From Limnobaculum xujianqingii (lineage in GTDB: Bacteria > Pseudomonadota > Gammaproteobacteria > Enterobacterales > Enterobacteriaceae), in contig NZ_JABMLK010000001.1 in NCBI RefSeq assembly GCF_013394855.1, forward strand, positions 992,001-1,056,000: a stretch of 64,000 nt of DNA, written 5' to 3'. Positions 48,731 to 56,911 of this stretch are shown one piece after another. The notes beneath the pieces are model-generated. The model was given only the letters and a program-made list of their open reading frames with translations, did no database searches and was not told the DNA's origin. Both the position numbers and the translations under genes were made by a program. Position 1 is the first letter of the stretch. Each line of letters starts with the position of its first letter.

Positions 48731-48978
48731 ATGCACCCCCTTTTAGTGGAGTGTCCATTAATGTGAGTTAGAAAGGATGGCCTCTGGCGCTTATCTCCAG
48801 ATATCAACGTATACCAGCTCTTAGGTAGGCCAAATGAGGGAGCCACGACAAATACCGAGGCTGATTTTTGACAATAAAAAACCCGCACATTGGCGGGTCT
48901 AAAAAAGTTCTTTTGCTTCCTGTTGATGCAACTATGCGAAGCTTACATGAATATAACTACTTTCTGGCTAAATGCAAG
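48731..48978. other. gap between the XRE-ImmA gene and the holin
   Basis: About 250 bp with one terminator (48875-48898) and no supported gene. A frame overlapping 48643-48888 has no ribosome site or family look. Confidence 0.4.
48875..48898 (-). terminator. terminator after the XRE-ImmA module
   Basis: On the minus strand ACCCGC, CAATGT, GCGGGT, then five or more T, 81 bp after the stop of the ImmA gene. Confidence 0.8.
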
Positions 48979-50082
48979 CTAATTATTAACTACCATTTTG
49001 AACACCGATGCTCGGTCTGTTATGGGTCTATGAACACCAAATAGATCTCTAACAAGTTCTACAGATAATCCAGCTTTTTTCAGAACATTCAGCCATCCAT
49101 TGTCATCAAGTAAATTAATCGCTTTCTCTAATAGTACCGGTTTCTCTTCGGGAATACGTTCATCACCTGGTTCTGTTCTGGTATACCCTTTTGTATTTAA
49201 ATGAATATAACCTGTTCTGGCTTGAATTTGAGACAGCAACCCTAAAGATGCTGCTCTATAAATTGCCATTTTTAAACTAATCTTCCAACGGAGCTTGAAT
49301 TCAACCATTGCATTCCAATCGAACTGCTTACCTCTAATTTTAGGAAATTCATTAATAAATGATATTCTTGGAACTAGCAGTGCACTTGAAAATTGATCCG
49401 CCTGCGATTCGGTTTTATGATCCCCTGTCAATATACCGTCATGCATCACAAGATGCCCTAATTCGTGACCGATATCAGACCTAAATCGACACACGCTTTT
49501 TTTAGAATCATTCCTAATAATTACGGGCCGTTTATTATGGACAGTAAAAGCATCAACTCGGTCATCGACTCCCGTGACCTGAGTGACAATAACACCCAAT
49601 CTTTCTGCTAGTTTAGACATTGACGATATCGGGCCTAACCCTAATCCCCATTGTCTACGGCATTCTTCCGCAATCCGCTCAATATCTGTCACTGAATTCA
49701 GTGGATAGCTTGAAATATCCGGTATGTTCAAGTCAGGTAACTCTATCTCGTCTTCAATAACAGAGATAATAACATTTAACATTTCCGCTCGTGCTAATAC
49801 ACTATTCGTCAATGTTTGAGTTCGAGATTTTTTACTTCGAAAATGGCATAAATCACTTTCCAACGGATATTTACGCTCACTAAATAAAAAGCTTGGTTGT
49901 ATTCCGAGTACTTGTGATATCTGTTCTAGTAACTGCTCAGATGGTCGCGCGCCCTTTTCTAATTTACTGACAAATTGTTTTGTCTTATCAAGTTTATTCG
50001 CTAGTTCTTCACACGATAACCCCTTGGCCATCCTAGCCAATCTTAATTTATCGCCACGATAATCATTATCGAGATTAAACAC
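48979..50082 (-). CDS. XRE-HTH protein fused to ImmA/IrrE metalloprotease
   Basis: A 367-residue protein. An XRE helix-turn-helix is at about 10-65 (DKLRLARMAKGLSCEELANK, TKQFVSKLEKGARPSEQ). The ImmA/IrrE domain has HELGHLVMH (HEXXH zinc motif, about 223-231) and the downstream acidic ligand region ESQADQFSSALLVP (about 243-256). A C-terminal part (about 290-367) is unassigned. In ICEBs1 ImmA cleaves a repressor on induction. The GTG at 50082 overlaps the previous stop by 8 bp, coupling the two genes; the longer frame lies inside that gene. Confidence 0.85.
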   Translation of the reverse strand: MFNLDNDYRGDKLRLARMAKGLSCEELANKLDKTKQFVSKLEKGARPSEQLLEQISQVLGIQPSFLFSERKYPLESDLCHFRSKKSRTQTLTNSVLARAEMLNVIISVIEDEIELPDLNIPDISSYPLNSVTDIERIAEECRRQWGLGLGPISSMSKLAERLGVIVTQVTGVDDRVDAFTVHNKRPVIIRNDSKKSVCRFRSDIGHELGHLVMHDGILTGDHKTESQADQFSSALLVPRISFINEFPKIRGKQFDWNAMVEFKLRWKISLKMAIYRAASLGLLSQIQARTGYIHLNTKGYTRTEPGDERIPEEKPVLLEKAINLLDDNGWLNVLKKAGLSVELVRDLFGVHRPITDRASVFKMVVNN

Positions 50083-50728
50083 CTGAAGTACCTTCACTCT
50101 GGTTATCATTAGAATCCACGTCTGAATTTCTACGACGAGGTTCAACATCATCAATATCAGCTTCTTCTGGACGAATTGCGTTATCCACAAGGCTAACCGG
50201 CATAGATACACCTGACATATGCAATACTTGGCTTACAATGGCTCCATAAGAATTTATACCAACTAAAGCCACTGCCCAGCTAGGGATCGTATTATCCTCA
50301 TCACCCTCAGTTTCATCAATAAAATAAGGTTCAGCAATAACACGCCATGTCAAATCTTGTTCCGGTTCAGTTTTACCAAAAAGAGAAAGTTGATCACATT
50401 CAACTCTATTTCTAAGTAAACGATGTTTCTTTTTTGGGCTATCTATACTATCCGTTGAAAATTGGATAGGTACTAAATTTAGTGTCATAACATAATCAAG
50501 CCCCTTTGAAATCATTTTTAAACCAAGAATATTACCTTCATTTAAAATGAGATGATTTCGAACCCAATCATATGTACGCACACCAATGGACCAATTGCTA
50601 TCTAACACATGCGTATGATAGGGTACCATGGTAAGGACATTAGCTATTTCAGTTAGTAGGTTACGCACTGACGTTTCATCTAAATGTGGCTGACATTCCC
50701 AACTTGGCATCAATTCGCTTTCTGACAT
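50075..50728 (-). CDS. unknown partner of the XRE-ImmA protein
   Basis: A 217-residue protein with no recognised family. N-terminal part: VRNLLTEIANVLTMVPYHTH and WSIGVRTYDWVRNHLILNEG; the middle is mixed, and a helical SYGAIVSQVLHMSGVSMPVS precedes an acidic disordered C-terminus (about 190-217, rich in D, E, N and S). The tail could be a cleavage or degradation handle. Own promoter upstream; coupled to the ImmA gene. It could be the substrate, antitoxin or effector of the pair. Confidence 0.65.
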   Translation of the reverse strand: MSESELMPSWECQPHLDETSVRNLLTEIANVLTMVPYHTHVLDSNWSIGVRTYDWVRNHLILNEGNILGLKMISKGLDYVMTLNLVPIQFSTDSIDSPKKKHRLLRNRVECDQLSLFGKTEPEQDLTWRVIAEPYFIDETEGDEDNTIPSWAVALVGINSYGAIVSQVLHMSGVSMPVSLVDNAIRPEEADIDDVEPRRRNSDVDSNDNQSEGTSGV

Positions 50729-50763
50729 ATTAAGTTTCGCTTTTTTTAGGATTTGTAAACCAT

Positions 50764-50792
50764 ATATTTTCGTATTTTTTAACTTTTGTCAA
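50764..50792 (-). promoter_or_regulatory. promoter of the two-gene module or phage late promoter
   Basis: On the minus strand TTGACA (50787-50792), 17-bp spacer, AAATAT (50764-50769). It begins 10 bp past the Q-like stop. This is also where a Q-controlled late promoter would lie, so both readings stand. Confidence 0.5.
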
Positions 50793-50801
50793 CCTGATGC
50801 A

Positions 50802-51365
50802 TTATCTTTTTTCATTAAGATAAAAACTATTGTTACTCCCCTGAAATTGTTCCCTCATAGGTCGATACAGCATGAACTCAGCTAACGCCAGCCATTGATC
50901 AATTCGGTTGCGGCAAGTGCCATATGACCATTCAGGGTGAGCATATTTCAGATCCTCCGCCATTCTTCTCTTACTCTTTCCTCGTCCGTAATAGTGCTCG
51001 TGGATAACGTCATATAAACCGTGATAACCATTGAGTGTCTTGCCAACAACACCATCAATAGTTATAGCTTCGCTATCAGTACAAAATGCCAGGCTGCTTT
51101 TATGTTTACTGTTCAACATATCTTCAAAATATGCTGCCATCTCACATTTATCCAGCCCTGATTTTTTTAAATGAGCAAGCACTCTTGATATTGCTGTTTT
51201 ACTCATTTTTTCAGACAACAGTCGATTAAACATATTACCGGCCTTTCCTCCACCGATATATGACCAGCGCCCCCACATTCTCAGCCTGCCTTGAATCCAA
51301 ACTCTTTCCAGAGTGCGGAGGCGCATAACTTCCCCTGCTTTACCTGTTTCAGTTGGATATATCAT
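50802..51365 (-). CDS. antiterminator Q-like protein, DUF1133 family
   Basis: A 187-residue protein. The N-terminus MIYPTETGKAGEVMRLRTLE, then WIQGRLRMWGRWSYIGGG and NMFNRLLSEK, matches the DUF1133 family of Rac-like prophages, which occupies the Q position. C-terminal RMAEDLKYAHPEWSYGTCRN looks like a helix-turn-helix. It likely lets polymerase pass the terminators of the late operon; this role is from position and family. Confidence 0.75.
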   Translation of the reverse strand: MIYPTETGKAGEVMRLRTLERVWIQGRLRMWGRWSYIGGGKAGNMFNRLLSEKMSKTAISRVLAHLKKSGLDKCEMAAYFEDMLNSKHKSSLAFCTDSEAITIDGVVGKTLNGYHGLYDVIHEHYYGRGKSKRRMAEDLKYAHPEWSYGTCRNRIDQWLALAEFMLYRPMREQFQGSNNSFYLNEKR

Positions 51366-51817
51366 ATCGCCTCCACTAACCCTCTACGGGTAATTTCTTT
51401 AATAGTTAAAACTATGGCGCGATCCATTAACTGGCGGCGCTCTTCACGGGTTAGATTTTTGCCGTTATCTATTGCGTTATGGCATGGGATGCATAATGCG
51501 GCGGTAAGGCTATCATCAGCTTTTAATCCCATTCCTTTACCTTCATTTCTGTGAGCGACCTGTATTCCCCAAGCCCCACATAGAACGCAATACTCAACAC
51601 TTCCAACGGCTGCCAACCATTTTTTACTGCGGAAAGTTTTTTGCTTAAGCACGCTCACCTCCAATACTTCTGTTGGTAAGTGCGATTGGGGCGCAGAAGG
51701 AGCAGAGTAGAATGCTCGGGCTCTTTTATAATCCTTGCCGCATTCAATCCATTTGCCAGGCTCTGATTTGCTTTCCATTAAATACATCACTGCCACAGAC
51801 TTCTGTTTATTTGTCAT
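51362..51817 (-). CDS. YbcO-like HNH nuclease, DUF1364-like
   Basis: A 151-residue protein with a C-terminal zinc-finger nuclease-like domain: EYCVLCGAWGIQVAHRNEG, then LCIPCHNAIDNGKNLTREER. Two CxxC pairs bind zinc and AHRN/CHNAID carry HNH-type His and Asn. Close to YbcO/DUF1364 of lambdoid phages (nin-region nuclease). ATG 51817 follows GGAGG with 6-nt spacing. It overlaps Q by 4 bp. Confidence 0.7.
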   Translation of the reverse strand: MTNKQKSVAVMYLMESKSEPGKWIECGKDYKRARAFYSAPSAPQSHLPTEVLEVSVLKQKTFRSKKWLAAVGSVEYCVLCGAWGIQVAHRNEGKGMGLKADDSLTAALCIPCHNAIDNGKNLTREERRQLMDRAIVLTIKEITRRGLVEAI

Positions 51818-52382
51818 TGCTGGCCTCCTGCACTCTATCCAACCGCTCAATCTCAGCAAGAATTAAAGCGGCGGCTTTTACTAAATCACGGCGCGGGTTT
51901 GTCTGCTTCCACCAAGACTTATCCCATGGCCATATATCTGGTGGTCTCATCCGTGGGTCATAAGCATGTAAGGCATATGCTGCCGCTGCATCTGATAACT
52001 CAGTCTCAGAGTGCTTATCATCATGATCAGTAGTGTAGCCCTCAGCTGTAATCTGACGTTGACGCTCTGCAATAACATCTGTCAATGCATGGGTTTGTTG
52101 TTGAACTAAAACAGGGGATAAGTAGAGTTTATAAATTCCACTATTTAATTCCTCTAACCATTTGTACTTATATGAAGTTAATCTTTTGTTAACTTCATTC
52201 ACTGTAACTTCAAGTACTGGCATCTGCTCTTTCTCTGCCTGCCTGCGTTCCTCCAACTCCATAAGCCCACTCATGATAGGAGCAGCAGATTTATAAAGAA
52301 TTTTTCCATTACATAAATCTGTATGCATATCGATATCTTCGATTAAATACTCCAGCTCGGTATCACTTAGTCTGTTATGCAT
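51807..52382 (-). CDS. phage dATP/dGTP pyrophosphohydrolase-like protein
   Basis: A 191-residue protein. The C-terminal half has ERQRQITAEGYTTDHDDKHS and AAAYALHAYDP, then WPWDKSWWKQTNPRRDLVKA and ALILAEIERLDR, the signature of a phage nucleotide pyrophosphohydrolase-like domain (DUF550-type). N-terminal half is helical. It may shape the nucleotide pool. Overlaps the methylase gene and the HNH gene at its ends. Confidence 0.7.
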   Translation of the reverse strand: MHNRLSDTELEYLIEDIDMHTDLCNGKILYKSAAPIMSGLMELEERRQAEKEQMPVLEVTVNEVNKRLTSYKYKWLEELNSGIYKLYLSPVLVQQQTHALTDVIAERQRQITAEGYTTDHDDKHSETELSDAAAAYALHAYDPRMRPPDIWPWDKSWWKQTNPRRDLVKAAALILAEIERLDRVQEASNDK

Positions 52383-53034
52383 CAGTAGCCCCTCTATTCA
52401 GTAAATTGGTAGATAACCATTCGACTTGTTTCAAAAATGTCTGCCCTACGCTTACCAGCCTTTCCCGTGAGATATAGCTGACCTTTTCCCCTATCCACTC
52501 TTTGTCAAAAATAACAATAGCTGCGGCAAATCCGGCGCTACTTGGTTTCTGACTATCGTCAGCAGGGATAAACCACATAGGAACATCAAACCCAACACGC
52601 CCACGAATAAATGCAATGTGATCCGCAGACTCTGGCCACCATGTTTCAGATGTAGCTGCTTTAATCAGAAAGACGTAACGCCCCCCTTTTTCACGCATTT
52701 TTAAAGTGTGCCGGATGATATAAGTCATGCCAGTAATGTATTGGCCATCGATTTTTTGAGGGCGACTATAGGGAGGATTTGCAAACGCAGCTCCGTTGAG
52801 TTCTGCCAGGCATACTGACCAGTCTTGTGTCAGTGCGTTATCTTCTGCTGTGTAATATGCAGGGCATTTAGAATTATAACCGTCTGTAAACAGGTCTAAA
52901 ACTAATGGGCCATATAAAGCATTGATACCCCAAAACAAGACATCAGGAGTACGCCACTGGTCACCAATATCTTTAAGATAATGTGTTGGGCGTTGCATTT
53001 GGGCATAAAGCTCTTCGCTATAAGAGTTAAGCAT
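52375..53034 (-). CDS. phage DNA N6-adenine methyltransferase
   Basis: A 219-residue Dam-type methylase: YLKDIGDQWRTPDVLFWGIN, LDLFTDGYNSKCPAYYTA, the catalytic FANPPYSRPQ and RFIRG-like HIAFIRGRVGFDVP. It is clearly related to the chromosomal gene at 15807. Likely function is GATC methylation to guard phage DNA or time expression. Starts with GGGGG upstream. Confidence 0.9.
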   Translation of the reverse strand: MLNSYSEELYAQMQRPTHYLKDIGDQWRTPDVLFWGINALYGPLVLDLFTDGYNSKCPAYYTAEDNALTQDWSVCLAELNGAAFANPPYSRPQKIDGQYITGMTYIIRHTLKMREKGGRYVFLIKAATSETWWPESADHIAFIRGRVGFDVPMWFIPADDSQKPSSAGFAAAIVIFDKEWIGEKVSYISRERLVSVGQTFLKQVEWLSTNLLNRGATDA

Positions 53035-53446
53035 TTATACCCCCACGAATACGATTTAACGCTGAGTCAAACGCATTAATTCGACTACACAAAGCTAATT
53101 CTTTATTGGAAAACGGCGCGCTATAAACGTGAGTATCATCACTGACTTTGTAGGATGTGGGTCTAACTTGACGTGTCCGTCTCTTTTTTTTCTCCAGTAA
53201 TAACTCCTCATCGAAACCTAAAAGTTCATATATGCAATATCTGTTCTTATAGTCGTCAGAGTTCACCAACGTCGATTTAATTTTGATACGATTACGTTTT
53301 TCTAATTTATATAATCTGTCGCGTACGATGTTCGTTTTAATATCGTTGCATTTAAATGAATTATTTAACTCATCACAGATTTCTTGCGCTGACTTTGGCC
53401 CCTTCATCATTATTTTTAATAACGTTTTGTTGCTTAATTTGGTCAT
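53027..53446 (-). CDS. hypothetical winged-helix-like phage protein
   Basis: A 139-residue basic protein. N-terminal NKTLLKIMMKGPKSAQEICD and VRDRLYKLEKRNRIKIKSTL read as a winged helix. The rest, with KKKRRTRQVRP, is basic and likely binds DNA. Family not recognised. GAGGAATGACCA precedes the ATG. Confidence 0.6.
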   Translation of the reverse strand: MTKLSNKTLLKIMMKGPKSAQEICDELNNSFKCNDIKTNIVRDRLYKLEKRNRIKIKSTLVNSDDYKNRYCIYELLGFDEELLLEKKKRRTRQVRPTSYKVSDDTHVYSAPFSNKELALCSRINAFDSALNRIRGGINA

Positions 53447-53670
53447 TGGTCATTCCTCATTTTGTACACATTGAGCCACTTATTTAGCTGCTCTCTGAAA
53501 TATTCCCTCAAGTCTTCTGAGGTACTATCTCGTTCTTTTTCAACTTGCCGGCGCGATATCTTTCCTTGTTTCAAACCGATAATGAGCTGGTTAGTTCTCA
53601 ATTCGATCCGCAGTTTCCTCTGCTCTATTTCCGGCCAGTCACAAATGTTTCCAACTGGTCGATTGGTCAT
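53443..53670 (-). CDS. hypothetical phage protein, 75 aa
   Basis: A highly charged helical protein (QRKLRIELRTNQLIIGLKQG, EDLREYFREQLNKWLNVYK). No family recognised. AGGAG lies 7 nt before the ATG, and the next gene overlaps its stop. Confidence 0.55.
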   Translation of the reverse strand: MTNRPVGNICDWPEIEQRKLRIELRTNQLIIGLKQGKISRRQVEKERDSTSEDLREYFREQLNKWLNVYKMRNDQ

Positions 53671-53680
53671 TGCCTAGCTC

Positions 53681-55084
53681 CTAAAATTGGTCAATATCAC
53701 CTCTGTATTTGCGTCCTCCTGTTTTGTTGCTTGCCTCCATCAGACGCATGGCATCTAATGCGTCGATGTCTTTGATATAGCCATTAATCATTTGTGCGTA
53801 CGCTGTGCCGGTACCACCTTCACGGTTAAGCCTGACAAGGTACTCAACTAAGGTTTTATCAGCATTTTCGTTGTAAACAGCATCACGATAGATACCGATC
53901 CAAACGTCAGCATCTTGCTCAATATTTCCTGTATCTTTGCTGTCACTGGGGAGTGGGCGCTTATCTGCCCGTTGTTCTAACTGGCGGTTTAACTGAGTCA
54001 GTAGCAGAACTACACAGTCAAGCTCCTTAGCCAGATTCTTTAAGCCGGTAGTAATATCGCCATATGCAATATCACGGCGTTCCGCCTGCTCTGCCTTCAT
54101 CAGTGTCAGGTAGTCAATTGCGACAAGTCCAACAGCACCATATTTTCGCTTAGCCTTCCGGCACTCATACTCAATATGGGAAAGGCGAACACCTGGCGTA
54201 CTGTCGATCATCATTTTGGTGTTCATTAATTCTTGAACTTTTGCCATTGCACGAGCCATTTCTGTATCGTCGTGTGCGCCGGTATAGAAAATATTTGAAC
54301 TGACATGAGCCTCTTGAGCCACCATTCGCTCGACGAGACTTCTATCTGTCATTTCCAAGTTAAACAGTAAGGTTGGTAATTTGTGGGATAGCGCAAAATG
54401 CGTAGCAATCGCGTTATACGTAGCTGTTTTACCCATCTTAGGCCTAGCGCCCACTACGACCAGAGAACCGCGCAGTGCTTGTTTTGGTGCAAGAATATCG
54501 TCAATGCCCGTAATGCCCAGCGTTAACCCTGCCGCATGATCGGGACTGCTAAACCTGCGTTCTACATCTTGCGCCCAGTCATCCAGTACGTCCCTTACTT
54601 CACGTAACCCACCACGGCTACCAGTCTTTGCAGAATCAATCACTGACGAGATAACTTGTTGCATAGCCATTAGCTGATCGTCTAATTTTGTACCTTGCTC
54701 TGCCATCATCAGTTCAGCGCAAATATTCAGCTTTTCCATTGCATACCGCCGAATAGCCTTTTCTCTGACGATTCGTGCATATTCAACAACGTTGGCCAAC
54801 GTTGGCATGCTGCATATTTCCGCGAGATATCCAAAACCACCAACAAGCTCTAAATCAGTTCCCAATGTCTCTGACAGAGTGATCAGGTCAGTTGGCATAC
54901 GTGACTTGATTAGATTCAGAATTGCTCTGTAAATGATCTGATGTTGTGACCGGTAAAATGCCGTAGGTTTTAAAATCCCGATAACCCGCTGGCAACGCTC
55001 GTCGTCGGTGTTTAACATCAGGGCACCAAGCACAGCCTGTTCAGCATCGTTGCTGTGTGGTGGAACCAGTAAATCATTTGTCAT
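53681..55084 (-). CDS. replicative DNA helicase, DnaB family
   Basis: A 467-residue hexameric helicase. N-terminal DnaB domain (HSNDAEQAVLGALMLN, about 10-25), then the RecA-like core with Walker A GARPKMGKT (212-220), Walker B GLVAIDYLTLM and the DnaB motif LLLTQLNRQLEQRADKRP. The phage carries its own helicase, so its initiator gene product loads it. The start overlaps the initiator stop by 11 bp. Confidence 0.93.
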   Translation of the reverse strand: MTNDLLVPPHSNDAEQAVLGALMLNTDDERCQRVIGILKPTAFYRSQHQIIYRAILNLIKSRMPTDLITLSETLGTDLELVGGFGYLAEICSMPTLANVVEYARIVREKAIRRYAMEKLNICAELMMAEQGTKLDDQLMAMQQVISSVIDSAKTGSRGGLREVRDVLDDWAQDVERRFSSPDHAAGLTLGITGIDDILAPKQALRGSLVVVGARPKMGKTATYNAIATHFALSHKLPTLLFNLEMTDRSLVERMVAQEAHVSSNIFYTGAHDDTEMARAMAKVQELMNTKMMIDSTPGVRLSHIEYECRKAKRKYGAVGLVAIDYLTLMKAEQAERRDIAYGDITTGLKNLAKELDCVVLLLTQLNRQLEQRADKRPLPSDSKDTGNIEQDADVWIGIYRDAVYNENADKTLVEYLVRLNREGGTGTAYAQMINGYIKDIDALDAMRLMEASNKTGGRKYRGDIDQF

Positions 55085-55934
55085 TTGCGCGTCGCTCCTT
55101 CACTGACACGTAACAACGCTCAGTTATCAGATAATCAAGATTTTTGGCTTTCCAGTAACCGCCCTTGCCGTTTGGCCTGTCTTCAGTCATCCACTGACAG
55201 TTTTGTGAAATATAATCCAGATAGGCTTCCCACTTGGGGTGATTAAAATCGAATTTTTTCCAGAAGCCTCGAATATCCCGTTTTCGCTTATCGGTCATCA
55301 CTACGATCGCTGGCATTTTTGGCAGGATGTCGTGATAGGCGTCGATAATGGCTTGGTAATTTATCCTTTCGGATTTTTTATCACCCTCACGTTTTGGGTC
55401 ATCCGAATCGTCGGATGTACCAATACCGTTAGGTATTGTATTTATATCTTCCTCTACCTCTTCCTCTACACTCGCTTTTTGACACGCTGCCGTAACGCCA
55501 TCTGCGTTACTATTTGCGTTACTATTGCGTTTCCTTTCACGTGACCTTGCAGATCTATTGCTTCCAAGTGCCCGTTTTTTCGATGATTCTCCATTGTGTT
55601 TATCAAGATCTTTGAATACCAGAGTATTTCCCTCAACTATTAGCCAACCAGCAGAAATTAATGCATCGGCAAAACCTTTAACGAAAGTGACGCGATCTAT
55701 TGCACTTTTTGTGATTACAACTGCGTTACGCCTTGCGTTACTGTTTTCTGAATCTGTAACGCTGTTACCGTTACAATTTGCGTTACCATCTATTGTTTGC
55801 TGGTCGGCCCAAACCCATAAACGGATCAACTTTCCAAGTGCCGCATCAGGGTCAATACTCAGTATTTCTGCAAGCTGGAAAACCTCCGGTTTATCCGGCG
55901 TAATTACTTCGACTTTTATCCAGCTACTGGCCAT
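55074..55934 (-). CDS. phage replication initiator/loader
   Basis: A 286-residue protein. N-terminal domain about 1-110 is a winged helix of the initiator type (MASSWIKVEVITPDKPEVFQ, LIRLWVWADQQ); an Asn-rich middle (about 55-150) coincides with DNA repeats; the C-terminal part (about 195-286: INYQAIIDAYHDILPKMPAI, KRKRDIRGFWKKF) is DnaT/replication-protein-like. Such proteins bind the origin and load the helicase encoded next. ATG 55934 has GGGGTGG upstream. Confidence 0.8.
   Translation of the reverse strand: MASSWIKVEVITPDKPEVFQLAEILSIDPDAALGKLIRLWVWADQQTIDGNANCNGNSVTDSENSNARRNAVVITKSAIDRVTFVKGFADALISAGWLIVEGNTLVFKDLDKHNGESSKKRALGSNRSARSRERKRNSNANSNADGVTAACQKASVEEEVEEDINTIPNGIGTSDDSDDPKREGDKKSERINYQAIIDAYHDILPKMPAIVVMTDKRKRDIRGFWKKFDFNHPKWEAYLDYISQNCQWMTEDRPNGKGGYWKAKNLDYLITERCYVSVKERRANDK
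55492..55786. other. candidate origin: GCGTTAC iterons inside the initiator gene
   Basis: TGCGTTAC occurs at 55503, 55515, 55722, 55734 and 55779, with TGCGTTTC at 55526 and inverted GTAACGC at 55492 and 55756. They form two clusters. Lambda likewise has its origin iterons inside gene O. Confidence 0.55.
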
Positions 55935-55936
55935 AA

Positions 55937-56101
55937 TTACCACCCCTGTCGTTCAGAAAGGATGCGAAATGCCCTTGCTTGACGCATGAGACTTAATCGA
56001 TTAATCGCCTTACGTTTACGGCGCCACGCCTTACGCCATCCTTCCGTCGATACCGGCTTCCCATTAACAAAAAAGCCATTTTTGTATTTAATAGTGGTCA
56101 T
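55937..56101 (-). CDS. small basic phage protein, 54 aa
   Basis: A short frame MTTIKYKNGFFVNGKPVSTE ... GWRKAWRRKRKAINRLSLMR that ends in SERQGW. It is strongly basic, which suggests binding of nucleic acid. GAGGAATAACCA stands before the ATG, the same site used elsewhere in this phage, so it is likely translated. Its end overlaps the region just before the initiator ATG. Function not known. Confidence 0.6.
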   Translation of the reverse strand: MTTIKYKNGFFVNGKPVSTEGWRKAWRRKRKAINRLSLMRQARAFRILSERQGW

Positions 56102-56111
56102 TGGTTATTCC

Positions 56112-56549
56112 TCACAAACTCATGCGCTGTGGTCTATTTGGTCGTAGTGCCAACAGCGAGTTAATTGCTTCCTCTCGTTCCTTTTCAAAATTTGGGTCAT
56201 TAAGGATTGCAGCGTTTACTGCCTCCGAACATTCACGATTGGCAACCGCTACCAGATAAGTTAAATCCTCACCGATTAATCGAGCCCGGCGCTCACCTGG
56301 TAATGATTTCTCTATCGCTGGCCACAGCTGGGAAACTTTCTCTACTGCCGATCGGTGATTGCTTCGTACCCACCTGAAAAATTGCTGGCGATTGTTGTAA
56401 AGCTCAATATCGTTAGAGTACGGAGGTAATAAGTCAGAAAGCCCTAACTTATTGGCCTCTTTGGTAACTAAAGCCACAATAGTCTTTTGCCCTACTCCAA
56501 TAGCCCACGCTTCGATTTCTTCTCTGATTGCATCATGTGTAATTTTCAT
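56112..56549 (-). CDS. YdaT-like phage regulator/toxin
   Basis: A 145-residue helical protein. MKITHDAIREEIEAWAIGVG, NRQQFFRWVRSNHRSAVEKV and LWPAIEKSLPGERRARL match E. coli Rac YdaT (NIYHRWLKGETKTQREKIQK, LIPAILAILPRELRHRL). YdaT and YdaS together stand in the cro/cII place of Rac-like prophages; YdaT can be toxic when overproduced. Here it probably works as the CII-like regulator. Confidence 0.72.
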   Translation of the reverse strand: MKITHDAIREEIEAWAIGVGQKTIVALVTKEANKLGLSDLLPPYSNDIELYNNRQQFFRWVRSNHRSAVEKVSQLWPAIEKSLPGERRARLIGEDLTYLVAVANRECSEAVNAAILNDPNFEKEREEAINSLLALRPNRPQRMSL

Positions 56550-56593
56550 AGCGTCTCCTGTCGCTCATCCCGATTATTGGTAATCAGATGATT

Positions 56594-56803
56594 TTATTTA
56601 TTACTGTTAAAATCATTTCCTGATTGTTCGGGGTAAAAAGAAACATCATATTTCAGTGCGCCATTTGTTAATTTTTCAATTAACAAAGCGTATTGCCAGG
56701 GAATAACATTCCCCCACAGGCTTACTGTTGACTTTGATTTACCAATGGCTCTGGCAACCCCATTAGTTGACTCAAAGTAATCAAGCACATCTTGTTTAAG
56801 CAT
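56594..56803 (-). CDS. cro: Cro/YdaS-like repressor
   Basis: A 69-residue helix-turn-helix protein (DVLDYFESTNGVARAIGKSK, STVSLWGNVIPWQYALLIEK). First gene read leftward from the CI operator region and divergent from cI, hence Cro in function. It resembles P22 Cro/YdaS-type proteins. It should bind the same operators as CI. Confidence 0.78.
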   Translation of the reverse strand: MLKQDVLDYFESTNGVARAIGKSKSTVSLWGNVIPWQYALLIEKLTNGALKYDVSFYPEQSGNDFNSNK

Positions 56804-56832
56804 TGATTGCCTCCGTTTAGTTTCGTTTATTT

Positions 56833-56862
56833 AGTTTAATCATTTAAACAACAAAAGATCAA
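56833..56862 (-). promoter_or_regulatory. PR promoter
   Basis: On the minus strand TTGATC (56857-56862), 18-bp spacer and TAAACT (56833-56838). The operator at 56834-56849 covers the -10 box. It drives cro, ydaT and replication genes. Confidence 0.6.
56834..56849. promoter_or_regulatory. CI operator OR1-like
   Basis: GTTTAATCATTTAAAC, a near palindrome. The exact same 16-mer occurs inverted at 57647-57662 on the other side of cI. Confidence 0.75.
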
Positions 56863-56879
56863 GAAACAAAACCAGAAAA

Positions 56880-56895
56880 GTTTAATAATTTAAAT
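56880..56895. promoter_or_regulatory. CI operator OR2-like
   Basis: GTTTAATAATTTAAAT matches the first operator at 14 of 16 positions and lies 16 bp before the cI ATG, where it could tune cI expression. Confidence 0.65.
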
Positions 56896-56911
56896 TATGA
56901 AAAGAGAGACA

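Noticed and set aside
48643..48888. 81-codon minus-strand frame before the holin
   Set aside because: Overlaps the holin start and a terminator, with no ribosome site or family look.
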